A stretch of 64,000 bases of DNA from Mixta mediterraneensis (GTDB lineage Bacteria; Pseudomonadota; Gammaproteobacteria; Enterobacterales; Enterobacteriaceae). The notes beneath the pieces were generated by a model. That model was not told the DNA's origin, did no database searches, and saw only the letters and a list, made by a program, of their open reading frames with translations. Shown here piece after piece: positions 48,902 to 59,256 of the stretch. The first letter of the stretch is position 1; the number at the start of each line of letters is the position of its first letter. The stretch spans positions 310,001 through 374,000 of the forward strand of contig NZ_JACFXY010000003.1 of the NCBI RefSeq assembly GCF_014946725.1, in the 5' to 3' direction. The position numbers and the translations under genes are program-made.

Positions 48902-49855
48902 TTATTTCACGATGTTGGTGACGAGATACCCGGCATCGCCACCGACCACGGCGACTTTGTAGATATCGGTATAACGGCAGTACTTCACCTTACCGCCGAC
49001 GCCGTCATATTTATCCGCCACCGGCATCCCTTTACGGCGTAGGGTGTAGCCGAAGGACGGCTCGTTTTCGTCGGCGCTGTCGGTGCCTGGCTGCGGTTTG
49101 CCAACGTAATGCAGCATCAGGTTGTCACCCCAGATATCGGTCGGGACTTTGTCCTTGTTCTGCGCGTCTTTCATGGAGGCCATGGAGACCGGCTCGCCGA
49201 TCGCCACATCTTCCAGCTGGAAAAGATCTTTCAGAATTTCGATGGTGATACGCTTGCGCTCGTTAGCACCAATCGCGGCCTGAATCGCCGGGTGGAACTT
49301 CAGCAGCGACATGACACTTGCCCCCATGGTCATCAGGTTCGGACGCAGGCCGGTGGCGTTACGTACCGCCTCAATCCCGCCTTCAATGACGCCAATCGGG
49401 TCACCCTTACCACCGCCCCAGCGGTCAGCCGCAGCCAGCGCCTTGACGTTAGCCGCGCGATAGACGTTTTTGTCCTGGGCCAGACGGGCCGCATACAGTT
49501 CTCGCTTCAGGTTGACGCCGCTCGTCACACGGCGAATGGCTTTGGCCTCTTCGTTGAACATCGACTCTGCCTGCTCGCGATAGTCCACCGGCGCGGCCAG
49601 ATCGTGCTCGTTGAGAACCAGGTCCAGCTTGCCGGTTTTCTCGCGCACCAGAACGTTACTGTCAGCCCCCACGGCACGCTCGGTGTCGTACTCCACAAAA
49701 GCGGATTTACCGAAGGTCGGCACGGTCACACCTTCCTTATCGGTAAGGACAATGGGGAAAATGCGCTCACCGATGAACGCGGCATTTTTATAACCGCGAG
49801 CGATGCTGGTCAGCACCGGGTCAACGACGCGCTTACCCTTTAAATAGTCAGACAT
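48902..49855 (-). CDS. Major capsid protein
   Basis: 317 residues. Segments VVDPVLTSIARGYKNAAFIG, FPIVLTDKEGVTVPTFGKSA, and the E-loop/P-domain region (DLAAPVDYREQAESMFNEEA, VNLKRELYAARLAQDKNVYR) match capsid proteins found in Mu-like (BcepMu-type) and related prophages. Encoded downstream of the protease/scaffold. Intact. Confidence 0.88.
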   Translation of the reverse strand: MSDYLKGKRVVDPVLTSIARGYKNAAFIGERIFPIVLTDKEGVTVPTFGKSAFVEYDTERAVGADSNVLVREKTGKLDLVLNEHDLAAPVDYREQAESMFNEEAKAIRRVTSGVNLKRELYAARLAQDKNVYRAANVKALAAADRWGGGKGDPIGVIEGGIEAVRNATGLRPNLMTMGASVMSLLKFHPAIQAAIGANERKRITIEILKDLFQLEDVAIGEPVSMASMKDAQNKDKVPTDIWGDNLMLHYVGKPQPGTDSADENEPSFGYTLRRKGMPVADKYDGVGGKVKYCRYTDIYKVAVVGGDAGYLVTNIVK

Positions 49856-49868
49856 GTTCTCTCCTTAA

Positions 49869-50336
49869 TTACAGGCAGCGGGAGACAGCAGCGTCGTAGC
49901 TGATGCCTTCTTTTTTCGACAGTTCCAGCGCTTTCTGATGCAGCGCCAGACGTTCCGGGTCGGCTTCAGCGAACTCCGCTGACGTCGTTTTGATATCCGT
50001 GTTCACGCGGTCTTTGGTCGCATGCTCACTGAAATTCAGTACCGGATCAGTGCTGTCCAGCAGCGTCTTAAACGCCGTGGCCAGCGGGGTGCGGGTATCG
50101 CCTTCAGCAAACTCAACCGGCTTGTCACCTGCAGAGACCGCGTCCAGGATGGCCACGACTACCGACTTCGCTTTGGGGGCCAGTCGGCCATCGCCAACCA
50201 GCTTCTCGGCAAAGGAGACGTTCTCCGCGTGCAGTTTGTCCTGCTTGCTCTTCGCTTCCTGTTCTGCCCGCTGGGTGGCTTCCGCTTTCAGACGTGTGTT
50301 TTCCGCCTGAAGCGCTTTGATTTCTTCTTCAGTCAT
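49869..50336 (-). CDS. Possible internal scaffold product (Mu gpZ-like)
   Basis: An in-frame ATG at 50336 (MTEEEIKALQAENTRLKAEA) starts exactly at the coiled coil, behind AAGAGAACAGCACC. Mu makes its scaffold Z from an internal start in I. By analogy this could give a separate 155-residue scaffold; no direct proof. Confidence 0.45.
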   Translation of the reverse strand: MTEEEIKALQAENTRLKAEATQRAEQEAKSKQDKLHAENVSFAEKLVGDGRLAPKAKSVVVAILDAVSAGDKPVEFAEGDTRTPLATAFKTLLDSTDPVLNFSEHATKDRVNTDIKTTSAEFAEADPERLALHQKALELSKKEGISYDAAVSRCL

Positions 50337-50966
50337 GGTGCTGTTCTCTTGTTGAGGGTTGGGATTGTGTTCACTGAAGTCCGGTTCAGACTTCCCGGTG
50401 TCGCGGTAAGCCTCTTCACGCAGGGAGTCAACCTGCCATGAAGGAAGCACCTTGTCGGTCTCGTCCAGCCCGAACTGAGCAATCAGAAAATCGCGCAGAC
50501 GGCCCCATAAAGAGGCATTGGTGATATCACTCCAGTCGGCAAACTCCACGACGCCTTCTTCTTTCTCACCAAACGAGACCTGCTTCAGCCCCTTAATGGA
50601 AGGTGGCTGCGCGCCCAGAAAGCCGACATGACGCAGGTAAAGCGTGCCGGGCTTCGGGTTGTTCGGTGAGTCAGGGAGATAGAATGAGGCGGAGACCTTC
50701 TTGAAGCGTCCGTTGCCCACCAGTTCGGCAAACTGCGGATCGAGCTGGTCAGGCTCAGCGAGCAGATCGCCGCCGTTAAGCGACAGGGATTTCACCCAGC
50801 CCCACGCCGGATCTTCCGTTTTGGGGTGGCCAATAACGAGAGGCGCTTCATGGACGGACGGGTCATAGACTTTCACGCAGGCGGCAAGATCGCTTTGCGT
50901 GAACGGCAGTTTCGTGCCGTGCATATCGGTATGAGTACCGGCTTTAAAAATGTGAATGGCTGGCAT
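49869..50966 (-). CDS. Phage protease/scaffold (Mu gpI-like)
   Basis: 365 residues from ATG 50966 (MPAIHIFKAGTHTDMHGTKL). The N-terminal half is the capsid maturation protease of the Mu gpI type (VIGHPKTEDPAWGWVKSLSL, RFKKVSASFYLPDSPNNPKP, LRHVGFLGAQPPSIKGLKQV). The C-terminal half is a coiled-coil scaffold (EEEIKALQAENTRLKAEATQ). An upstream in-frame ATG at 51014 is less likely. Confidence 0.87.
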   Translation of the reverse strand: MPAIHIFKAGTHTDMHGTKLPFTQSDLAACVKVYDPSVHEAPLVIGHPKTEDPAWGWVKSLSLNGGDLLAEPDQLDPQFAELVGNGRFKKVSASFYLPDSPNNPKPGTLYLRHVGFLGAQPPSIKGLKQVSFGEKEEGVVEFADWSDITNASLWGRLRDFLIAQFGLDETDKVLPSWQVDSLREEAYRDTGKSEPDFSEHNPNPQQENSTMTEEEIKALQAENTRLKAEATQRAEQEAKSKQDKLHAENVSFAEKLVGDGRLAPKAKSVVVAILDAVSAGDKPVEFAEGDTRTPLATAFKTLLDSTDPVLNFSEHATKDRVNTDIKTTSAEFAEADPERLALHQKALELSKKEGISYDAAVSRCL

Positions 50967-51100
50967 TTTGCTGTCCCGCGTTACGTTGTCGGGGACAGTC
51001 TGTGGAAAAAGCATCAGCAGCGCTTTTAATCTGCTTTAGAAAAAATCGGGGGTATCAGTACGGGGAATGTCATGCTGCAGGCGAATAGTGGTGCAAAGCG

Positions 51101-51136
51101 GGGGCTGTAAAGCCTTTATAAAGGTAATACAGCCCC
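51101..51136. other. Stable hairpin between gpG-like and protease genes
   Basis: GGGGCTGTA and TACAGCCCC form a perfect 9-bp stem enclosing a second short palindrome (CCTTTATAAAGG). It lies in a 215-bp gap in an otherwise gapless late operon. It lacks a T-run, so it may be an RNA-processing or attenuation element rather than a simple terminator. Confidence 0.6.
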
Positions 51137-51181
51137 TCAGCGGCTGGCAATGATTAAATCACCCGCCTGTAGAGACAAAAC

Positions 51182-51640
51182 TCAGCGACGGGCCGCTGCT
51201 TCAAGATGGCGGACAATCGTATCGAGGATGGGGACAACCACTTCAGGCTGCAGTTCACCGTCCCCCGTCAGCGGCAGGAACGGACGGGCAGGAAGTTCAA
51301 CGGACTCATTACGTCCCGTTTTACCACCGAACTGGTGAATCGGCCCATAAACGACATTAGTGCCAACCTCTGCCTGCCGGTCGTCATGGTCGGTTGATAC
51401 CGACCCCATCAGACGCCCGGTATCCTGCAGCGTTTGCCCGTCGCGCTCCTGCGCTGCCAGTGAGGGAGTCCACCCCGGACGCCCCTCATCGAGAAAGTTA
51501 AACTGCGTTTCCGCCAGCAGGGTTCCGGCGATTTTGCGCATCGCGGGTTCCAGGTCTGTGGCTGCAAGGTCCAGCGCACGAAGGCTCCGGCGCAGGGATT
51601 CATCGTTAATGGTGACATTGACCAGGTTATCGGAAGCCAT
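51182..51640 (-). CDS. Virion morphogenesis protein (Mu gpG-like)
   Basis: 152 residues from ATG 51640 (MASDNLVNVTINDESLRRSL). The segments PAMRKIAGTLLAETQFNFLD, AAQERDGQTLQDTGRLMGSV and GTNVVYGPIHQFGGKTGRNE are typical of the phage virion morphogenesis (tail completion) family, often called gpG in Mu. Confidence 0.9.
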   Translation of the reverse strand: MASDNLVNVTINDESLRRSLRALDLAATDLEPAMRKIAGTLLAETQFNFLDEGRPGWTPSLAAQERDGQTLQDTGRLMGSVSTDHDDRQAEVGTNVVYGPIHQFGGKTGRNESVELPARPFLPLTGDGELQPEVVVPILDTIVRHLEAAARR

Positions 51641-51642
51641 CG

Positions 51643-52464
51643 TTATCCTCTCAGTTCCTGCTGTGCCAGCGGTTGAAGCGTACCCTGATAGCGGGCAAGG
51701 TCGGGACGGTATGCAGCCCCCGGCGCATAAGACCAGCCGACGTCGGTGGCCACCTTCGTGGTGCCGGTATTGAAGGTGGCGACGTTCTGCATCTCGCCTG
51801 TTTTCTCTGAAACCAGCTTCAGCTCCCATCCCATGGCTGAGCCAGAACCTGACACCTTCAGGCCACGGGCACGCACATCCGCCGCGCTCAGGGCAATCAC
51901 ACCACAGCGGCAGCGCCAGCCGTTCGGTGGGTAGAACGCCTGCCAGAACGGGTCATCATAGCGCAGTACCAGACCATGCAGCGCCAGATGGCTCTTGCGG
52001 GTATGGCTGTCGTTGATGCCGGTATACATCCAGTACGGCCTGTCGTCGACGTTCTCCATCTGCTCAGCCCAGCGACCGGCGCTGTAGAGTACGGACATAT
52101 TGGTGCGAAAGATGGTGTCGAGCCGCCACGAGCTGCCCTGCTGGATGGTGACCGGCTCGCCCGTTACCGGGTCGGTGGTGTCACGTGGCCCCCACCATCC
52201 CTTACGCTGCAGCTCCGGCTCCAGCTCCTGCCGGAACCAGCGGCCTGTTTTTCCTTCATCGACAGCCTGCTGCAGTGCCCCGCGAATATCTTCCAGGATA
52301 TCAAGGCGGGTCACTTTGGCGACGGTAAAGGCGCGGGCATGGGCATCCTGCCACATCTCCTCCCAGTCCCACGTGAAGCTATACCCTTTGGACTTCAGGT
52401 AACTGATAGCCCGTTTGGGGGGCAACGTCATGCAGTACGCCAGTTCAGCCGTTGTCACGCTCAT
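51643..52464 (-). CDS. Head morphogenesis protein (MuF family, gp30-like)
   Basis: 273 residues from ATG 52464 (MSVTTAELAYCMTLPPKRAI). It has the SPP1 gp7/MuF domain, with SWRLDTIFRTNMSVLYSAGR, YWMYTGINDSHTRKSHLALH and the Cys-containing PPNGWRCRCGVIALSAADVR. A minor capsid protein encoded after the portal, as in Mu. It overlaps the portal gene end. Confidence 0.92.
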   Translation of the reverse strand: MSVTTAELAYCMTLPPKRAISYLKSKGYSFTWDWEEMWQDAHARAFTVAKVTRLDILEDIRGALQQAVDEGKTGRWFRQELEPELQRKGWWGPRDTTDPVTGEPVTIQQGSSWRLDTIFRTNMSVLYSAGRWAEQMENVDDRPYWMYTGINDSHTRKSHLALHGLVLRYDDPFWQAFYPPNGWRCRCGVIALSAADVRARGLKVSGSGSAMGWELKLVSEKTGEMQNVATFNTGTTKVATDVGWSYAPGAAYRPDLARYQGTLQPLAQQELRG

Positions 52465-53941
52465 GCAGACGCCCCCAGACAGTTGCAACAAACATAATCC
52501 GTGCCAGCCGTTCCTGCAGGTCTTCAGCGTTCATCTGAGGGTACAGCTCGGCCAGTTCGCCCAGCAGCTCAGAAGGGTTGACGCCATCTTCAACCCGCTT
52601 AAACAGAGGAGCCAGTACGGGTTCCAGCGTGCCATTTAACGCGCCTCCGTTCATCAGAATATCCAGCGCGTCGTCCAGGGCCTGCTGTGCCTGAATATCG
52701 GCATCAATGGCCTCGGCAAATGACAGCGGCAGCATGTTCTTCTGGCGTTCTGACGGTGGTGCCTCGTCAATATCGCCGTCCTGCAGCTGGTACTCACGCT
52801 TAAAGTATTGCGGGGTGAAGACCACACCGGCGCGGCTGAGTTTCTCGTCGCGGGTTGCCTGGGTATCGTCGACCGTTCCCTGTTCCCACATCTTCCAGAC
52901 GGGGCTGGCCACATCGCCAAAGTTCATTGATACCGCCATCCTGATGGCCTGATTCACCGCGCTTTCCACGATATCAGCGTCAGCGTCACGGATATCATCG
53001 GTAACCTCCAGTCCGACCTGCGCGGAGGCGCGGTTACTGTTGGCCTCGGTGGTCTGGTTCTGCCCCAGCAGGGCGATGGAGATTTCACTGCGGGCAAGCG
53101 TTATCAGGTTCTGATAAATATCGCTGCTGTCGGCCTTGCCTGCGGCCTCCTTAATTTCAATGGAGGAATCGTCAGGGATAGCGGCCACCGCGTCTTCCAC
53201 CATTGCCTCCATGGAATCCAGCAGCAGGTCAATCTCGCCCTGGGCCGTCCCGCGCGGATGCTTGCCGATGACCCACGGTGAGCCGTACTTCTCGGCAAAA
53301 CGCACCCAGAATTTCATGCCGCCTTTTTTGAAGGTCACGGGCCAGAAGCACATCGACAAATCAGGGAAGCCATACGGGTTGTCGTAGGTCGCATCCTGAC
53401 GCGGTACCACGAACTTGTTCAGCGGTACCGGCTCGCCTTCCAGCCCGGCGTCCTTGGCGCGAAAGCGCAGCAGGTTGTCATTATCGAACTGGAACCACTC
53501 TGGCGGCTTGCCCACAATATCGGCAATGGCCCAGGATTTAACAGAACGCCCCCACATGACCTCACAGGGCTGATACCCGTAGAGAACGGCGTCGGTCATC
53601 TCGCCGATGATGCGGGACAAATCCAGATCATCGAGCATATCCCGGATGAAGCTGAATACCCGCGCCGGGGCATGACCGCGCTCAAGACCACGCACCAGCG
53701 ACTTGACCGCCGCCTTACGCCTGCGGATGCAGCCGCCGACCAGCGGGTCGGTACGCAGCTCGCGATAGATGCGGATATCCCGGCCCTGAGATTTCAGAAT
53801 GGGGTCAGGGTTAGGCAGGTACATCCCCAGCCCGAAGAAGTCGATGGAGCGGCTGCGCGAGGCGATCTGCTCCGTCAGCGTTTTATTGGGTTCGGCAAAT
53901 TTGACGAACTCACTGGGTGAAACCCAGAGTCCACGGGCCAT
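52445..53941 (-). CDS. Portal protein (DUF935, Mu gp29-like)
   Basis: 498 residues with the DUF935 pattern: YRELRTDPLVGGCIRRRKAA, YGYQPCEVMWGRSVKSWAIA, NPYGFPDLSMCFWPVTFKKG, FAEKYGSPWVIGKHPRGTAQ. It forms the vertex through which DNA is packaged. The ATG overlaps the terminase stop. Intact. Confidence 0.93.
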   Translation of the reverse strand: MARGLWVSPSEFVKFAEPNKTLTEQIASRSRSIDFFGLGMYLPNPDPILKSQGRDIRIYRELRTDPLVGGCIRRRKAAVKSLVRGLERGHAPARVFSFIRDMLDDLDLSRIIGEMTDAVLYGYQPCEVMWGRSVKSWAIADIVGKPPEWFQFDNDNLLRFRAKDAGLEGEPVPLNKFVVPRQDATYDNPYGFPDLSMCFWPVTFKKGGMKFWVRFAEKYGSPWVIGKHPRGTAQGEIDLLLDSMEAMVEDAVAAIPDDSSIEIKEAAGKADSSDIYQNLITLARSEISIALLGQNQTTEANSNRASAQVGLEVTDDIRDADADIVESAVNQAIRMAVSMNFGDVASPVWKMWEQGTVDDTQATRDEKLSRAGVVFTPQYFKREYQLQDGDIDEAPPSERQKNMLPLSFAEAIDADIQAQQALDDALDILMNGGALNGTLEPVLAPLFKRVEDGVNPSELLGELAELYPQMNAEDLQERLARIMFVATVWGRLHERDNG

Positions 53942-55464
53942 CAGTAATCCTCCAGCATACGGGCCGCCTGACGACGACGGCGTGAGCTTGCCTTCACCGG
54001 CCCTTTGTTAATTTCACGGCTGGCGAAGTACGCCAGCGTCAGCGCGATGGCTGAATCCCCGTGACGTTTGCCACTGTCAGACTTCGCTTTTGAGCGCTGT
54101 TCCGGCACGCGGGGAACGCCGTTTACCACCTGAACGGCCCGCAGATCATCCAGCGTGTCTTCATCCTTCGGTAAATCCACCAGGTTGCCATCTTCCAGCG
54201 CAGCCTTGACCGGCGGCATATGCTCGCGATACCAGTTTTCAGTTGGCATCACCTGCTTAACCCGGCTGGAGCCGTAGCGCTGCATGGCGTATTCGGCGAG
54301 GTAAGAGCCGTTACCACGGGCATCAAGCGCCGCGCCCATCAGGTTTGGCAGGCCATCCATCAGGTACCAGGCGATTTGCTCCTGCTGTTTGAACGGCACG
54401 TTACGCAGCTCCAGCACGAACGGCACGCGGCGAACCAGGTTCTTCTCCTGCAGCAGGGGATAGTCCACCGACAGGTCACCGCTGCGGCCAAAGTCGCGCC
54501 CCAGGAAAGAACGTGCGTCAGCAGGCAGCGCCTCCAGCAACGGTTTCAGATGTGTATCAAGCCACTCCTGCGTCTCGCTCCAGCGGACATCATCGGGCTT
54601 CAGCTCGTAACCCTCCGGGCAGGTCAGGCGCAACACCGGCGTGCCAGCCGACATACGGGACTCAATCAGGGCGCGGGACAGCCAGGCTCCGCCACCGTTG
54701 GCCGGAACACAGTCAAGCTCCTCCGATGCACCGGCACCGTAGAATTTGTATACCGATGCCATCCACGCCTGCTCGGACGCTTCCGACCATTCTTTCCCGG
54801 TACGCAGGCAGACGCGGTGGAACAGTCCCTCGGACACAGCCTCCTGAAAAGTAATGCGATGTACGCTGCCCCCCTGACGCCCGGCCCGGATATCACCGAT
54901 AAGCGTATTGAACGGGTTATCGTCACCGTCATGGGTGGAAATAACGCGCACTTTACCGCCCCAGATAAGCATCGCCAGCGCCGCCTTCAGCAGTTCGTCC
55001 AGTTGCTCATGGAACGCCGCTTCGTCGATAACGATGATGCCCTGACGGCCACGCAGGTTAGACGGGCGACTTGAGAGCGCGACAACGCGGAAGCCGGAGT
55101 CAGGGAATTTGATGGTGTAGGTCTTGATGTGCTTGTCGTCTTCGTCCTCCTCCCAGAAACCCTCTTCGATTTCACTGGCGGCATAGTTGAATGCCCGCGC
55201 CCACATCGCACACGCCTGGATATATTCGACGGTCATGTCCTGGTTATAGGCGATGTAATACACGTTCATCCCGCCCGCAGGCGCTGAAGAGGCAGCGGTC
55301 AGCACATCATCGGACGCCTCAGCCCAGGTGATACCGGTACGGCGGCTCTTCTCAATCACCTTAAGCGGAGACGTGTCAGCCACCCAGCGCTGCTGGTAGG
55401 GCATCAGAACGGCGGGGATATCCAGCGCCGAGGTATCAGGCAAAACGGGAGCAAGCTGGCTCAT
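53941..55464 (-). CDS. Terminase large subunit (Mu gp28-like)
   Basis: 507 residues. ATPase motifs are the variant Walker A VIEKSRRTGITWAEASDDVL and Walker B GIIVIDEAAFHEQL, then coupling motif VISTHDGDDNPFN. Nuclease-domain acidic residues lie in FLGRDFGRSGDLSV and MGAALDARGNGSYLAE. It packages DNA by headful from the integrated copy, including flanking host DNA in Mu-like phages. Confidence 0.93.
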   Translation of the reverse strand: MSQLAPVLPDTSALDIPAVLMPYQQRWVADTSPLKVIEKSRRTGITWAEASDDVLTAASSAPAGGMNVYYIAYNQDMTVEYIQACAMWARAFNYAASEIEEGFWEEDEDDKHIKTYTIKFPDSGFRVVALSSRPSNLRGRQGIIVIDEAAFHEQLDELLKAALAMLIWGGKVRVISTHDGDDNPFNTLIGDIRAGRQGGSVHRITFQEAVSEGLFHRVCLRTGKEWSEASEQAWMASVYKFYGAGASEELDCVPANGGGAWLSRALIESRMSAGTPVLRLTCPEGYELKPDDVRWSETQEWLDTHLKPLLEALPADARSFLGRDFGRSGDLSVDYPLLQEKNLVRRVPFVLELRNVPFKQQEQIAWYLMDGLPNLMGAALDARGNGSYLAEYAMQRYGSSRVKQVMPTENWYREHMPPVKAALEDGNLVDLPKDEDTLDDLRAVQVVNGVPRVPEQRSKAKSDSGKRHGDSAIALTLAYFASREINKGPVKASSRRRRQAARMLEDY

Positions 55465-56009
55465 GTGGCAACCCCCAGAATTTCACGGCGCAGCGCCTGT
55501 ACTGCATCGGTTGACAGTCCACCCTTACGGGCAATTTTCTCGGCGTTGCTGACCGCCTGCTGCGCTCTGGCCCGGACTTCGGACTGGAACTTCTTGAGGT
55601 TGACGGACGCGCGGGACAGCGTGGCCACGTTCTTCGCCACCTTCGACAGCAGCGCCACCCGCTCTTTAGGGTCGACTTCGCCTTCTTCCGTCTCCTGCAG
55701 CTGGACAATACTCTCGAACAGCTCAGTCTGAATCAGGGCGATCACCGCCTCCGAACGCGCATCCTGATCGTCAGCCGCGCCCTCGGTCAGCATGCGTGCC
55801 GCTTCGGTGGCCGCACGGATAGCGCCATAGCGGCGCTCAATCTTCTGGCCATAGCGATGGATAGCTGATTTGCTGATGACGTAACCCTGCTCACGCAGCA
55901 GGGACTCCAGCTCGTTATACCCGCTGAAGCCGGATTCAGTCAGCGCCCGCTCAAGCCAGCGACGCACGTCTTCCGGCAGCTTTTCTATCGTGCTGCGTCT
56001 GGCCATCAT
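55461..56009 (-). CDS. DUF3486 protein, small terminase (Mu gp27-like)
   Basis: 182 residues (STIEKLPEDVRRWLERALTE, ELESLLREQGYVISKSAIHR, YGQKIERRYGAIRAATEAAR). DUF3486 proteins precede the large terminase in Mu-like phages. The N-terminal region is HTH-like and suits DNA recognition. The start may be either of two ATGs (56009/56006). Confidence 0.9.
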   Translation of the reverse strand: MMARRSTIEKLPEDVRRWLERALTESGFSGYNELESLLREQGYVISKSAIHRYGQKIERRYGAIRAATEAARMLTEGAADDQDARSEAVIALIQTELFESIVQLQETEEGEVDPKERVALLSKVAKNVATLSRASVNLKKFQSEVRARAQQAVSNAEKIARKGGLSTDAVQALRREILGVAT

Positions 56010-56317
56010 TCACTCCAGTACTTTTCCGGGCGGGCGATACCGGGGCCGCATTCCACGGTGTATTCCACCAGGTCAACGCCGAGGCGGGTCAGGTCGGCAA
56101 ACCAGTCGCCGGAGGGTTTTTTCTCCAGATCAACCATCTTGCGGTCAGCCAGATAATCCAGCTCACGGCGCAGCTCCAGCGGCGTGGTGTCCTGGTAGAT
56201 GGCGCGGGACACGTCCAGCAGCAGCGTCTCGCTGGCGGTGTACGGGCGGGTTTTGTTCAGAGCAACCAGCAGACTCCAGCGCAGGGATTCCCGGCGCACG
56301 CGGGCGATATCAACCAT
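56006..56317 (-). CDS. Mu gp26-like protein
   Basis: 103 residues from ATG 56317 behind AGGAGGTCACC: MVDIARVRRESLRWSLLVAL then TASETLLLDVSRAIYQDTTP and ELRRELDYLADRKMVDLEKK. It matches a family found between DUF2730 and DUF3486 genes in Mu-like prophages; a winged-helix fold seems likely. Function unknown. Confidence 0.82.
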   Translation of the reverse strand: MVDIARVRRESLRWSLLVALNKTRPYTASETLLLDVSRAIYQDTTPLELRRELDYLADRKMVDLEKKPSGDWFADLTRLGVDLVEYTVECGPGIARPEKYWSE

Positions 56318-56642
56318 GGTGACCTCCTGTATGACGGTACTGCTGTACCACTTCCAGTTTGTTGTAGAGTGCGTCCAGCTTGGCCTCGATGACCGTCTGG
56401 CCACGGATATAATCCTCGCGGCGGACGTAGTTCAGCGGTAAATCCGCCTTAAACCGCATAAATTCTTTTTCCAGCTCGCCCCAGTTGGAGGCGGACTGTT
56501 GCAGCGACTGCTCAAGGGAGGCGAACCGCGCCGCCTGACGCTCCTCCGCTTTACTGAACAGCCACTTGGCCATACCGCCGACAAAGCTCATGAAGGTGAT
56601 GAGAAAGCCCACCACCGTCCAGAATTCAACCTGCAACGTCAT
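56310..56642 (-). CDS. DUF2730 protein (Mu gp25-like)
   Basis: 110 residues from ATG 56642. One N-terminal membrane segment (EFWTVVGFLITFMSFVGGMA) is followed by a helical coiled-coil region (RFASLEQSLQQSASNWGELE). Typical DUF2730 of Mu-like phages. Its start overlaps the Rz-like stop (ATGA). Function unknown. Confidence 0.83.
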   Translation of the reverse strand: MTLQVEFWTVVGFLITFMSFVGGMAKWLFSKAEERQAARFASLEQSLQQSASNWGELEKEFMRFKADLPLNYVRREDYIRGQTVIEAKLDALYNKLEVVQQYRHTGGHHG

Positions 56643-56737
56643 TTCTGTAATCCTTCCCGTTCGTCCAGCAGTTGGTTTATCTGGCTGCGCCAGATGCGGC
56701 ACTGCTTCGCGTTGTCGATGATGTTGTCGCTACCGAT
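56639..56737 (-). pseudogene. Rz-like spanin gene, 3' fragment
   Basis: The final codons, SDNIIDNAKQCRIWRSQINQ then LLDEREGLQK, of the gene cut by the IS21 element. Removing the element and one CGAT repeat joins NIMSIPI to GSDNIID in frame. Confidence 0.8.
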
Positions 56738-56809
56738 GTAAAACTGGCCCACCTGCCGATGTAAATCTGACCCACCTAGGGTAAAAATGGCAGTTTTAAG
56801 GCACTGCCA

Positions 56810-58623
<1,814 letters not shown>

Positions 58624-58670
58624 TTCAAAGGGGGTGGGTCAGTTTTACTTTGGCAGGGTGGGTCAGAATT

Positions 58671-59256
58671 CGATCGGTATTGACATGATGTTGGCGAGGA
58701 CGTCACGCTGGGTGACGCCTGAGTCGCGTAGCCAGGCGTCAGCGGCTTCAGGTTGCCCGGACGCTGCGCGAGTGCCGGTGCCAGCGGCGGCAGTTGTGTC
58801 TGAATGACCGGTGCCGACGGATGCGTTGTCATATCCGAGCGCGGCGTTGTACTGGCGTACGAAACCGCGAGTAAACACGCACTCAATGGGATGGCTCTTA
58901 CCTTTTTCATCAATCCAGCGCTGTGTGACATCGTTAATTTGCCCCTGTAGTTGTTTGTTATGGCTCTCTAGCTGAGCAATCTGCTCAAGGTAACTGGCTT
59001 CGGCCTGATGCCCGGCGGCAACCTGCTCGTGATACCGTTTTGCCCAGGCCCGCAGCGCTGCGTTCTCAAGCGTCGTTTGTTCGGTTTTATAGGTATCAAA
59101 CGCTGACTGCAGCCGACTGAGCGCTGCGTCACCGTCACGTTTTGCGTCCTCAGAACCGTCGTGATAGCCCCAGCGGTTCAGTCCATAAAGAGCAGCCACC
59201 AGAACAAGCGCCAGCACCATGCCGCGCCACGGCAATCTTTTAACCAGGTTCCACAC
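58671..59256 (-). pseudogene. Rz-like spanin gene, 5' fragment
   Basis: Starts at GTG 59256 behind GGGGAGGCA. One membrane segment (GMVLALVLVAALYGLNRWGY) is followed by a long helical periplasmic part (ALSRLQSAFDTYKTEQTTLE, ASYLEQIAQLESHNKQLQGQ), as in i-spanins that fuse inner and outer membranes at lysis. Interrupted near its 3' end by the IS21 element; most of the protein is still encoded. Confidence 0.8.

Noticed and set aside
54220..55074. 284-codon plus-strand ORF opposite the terminase gene
   Set aside because: Antisense shadow of the terminase large subunit.
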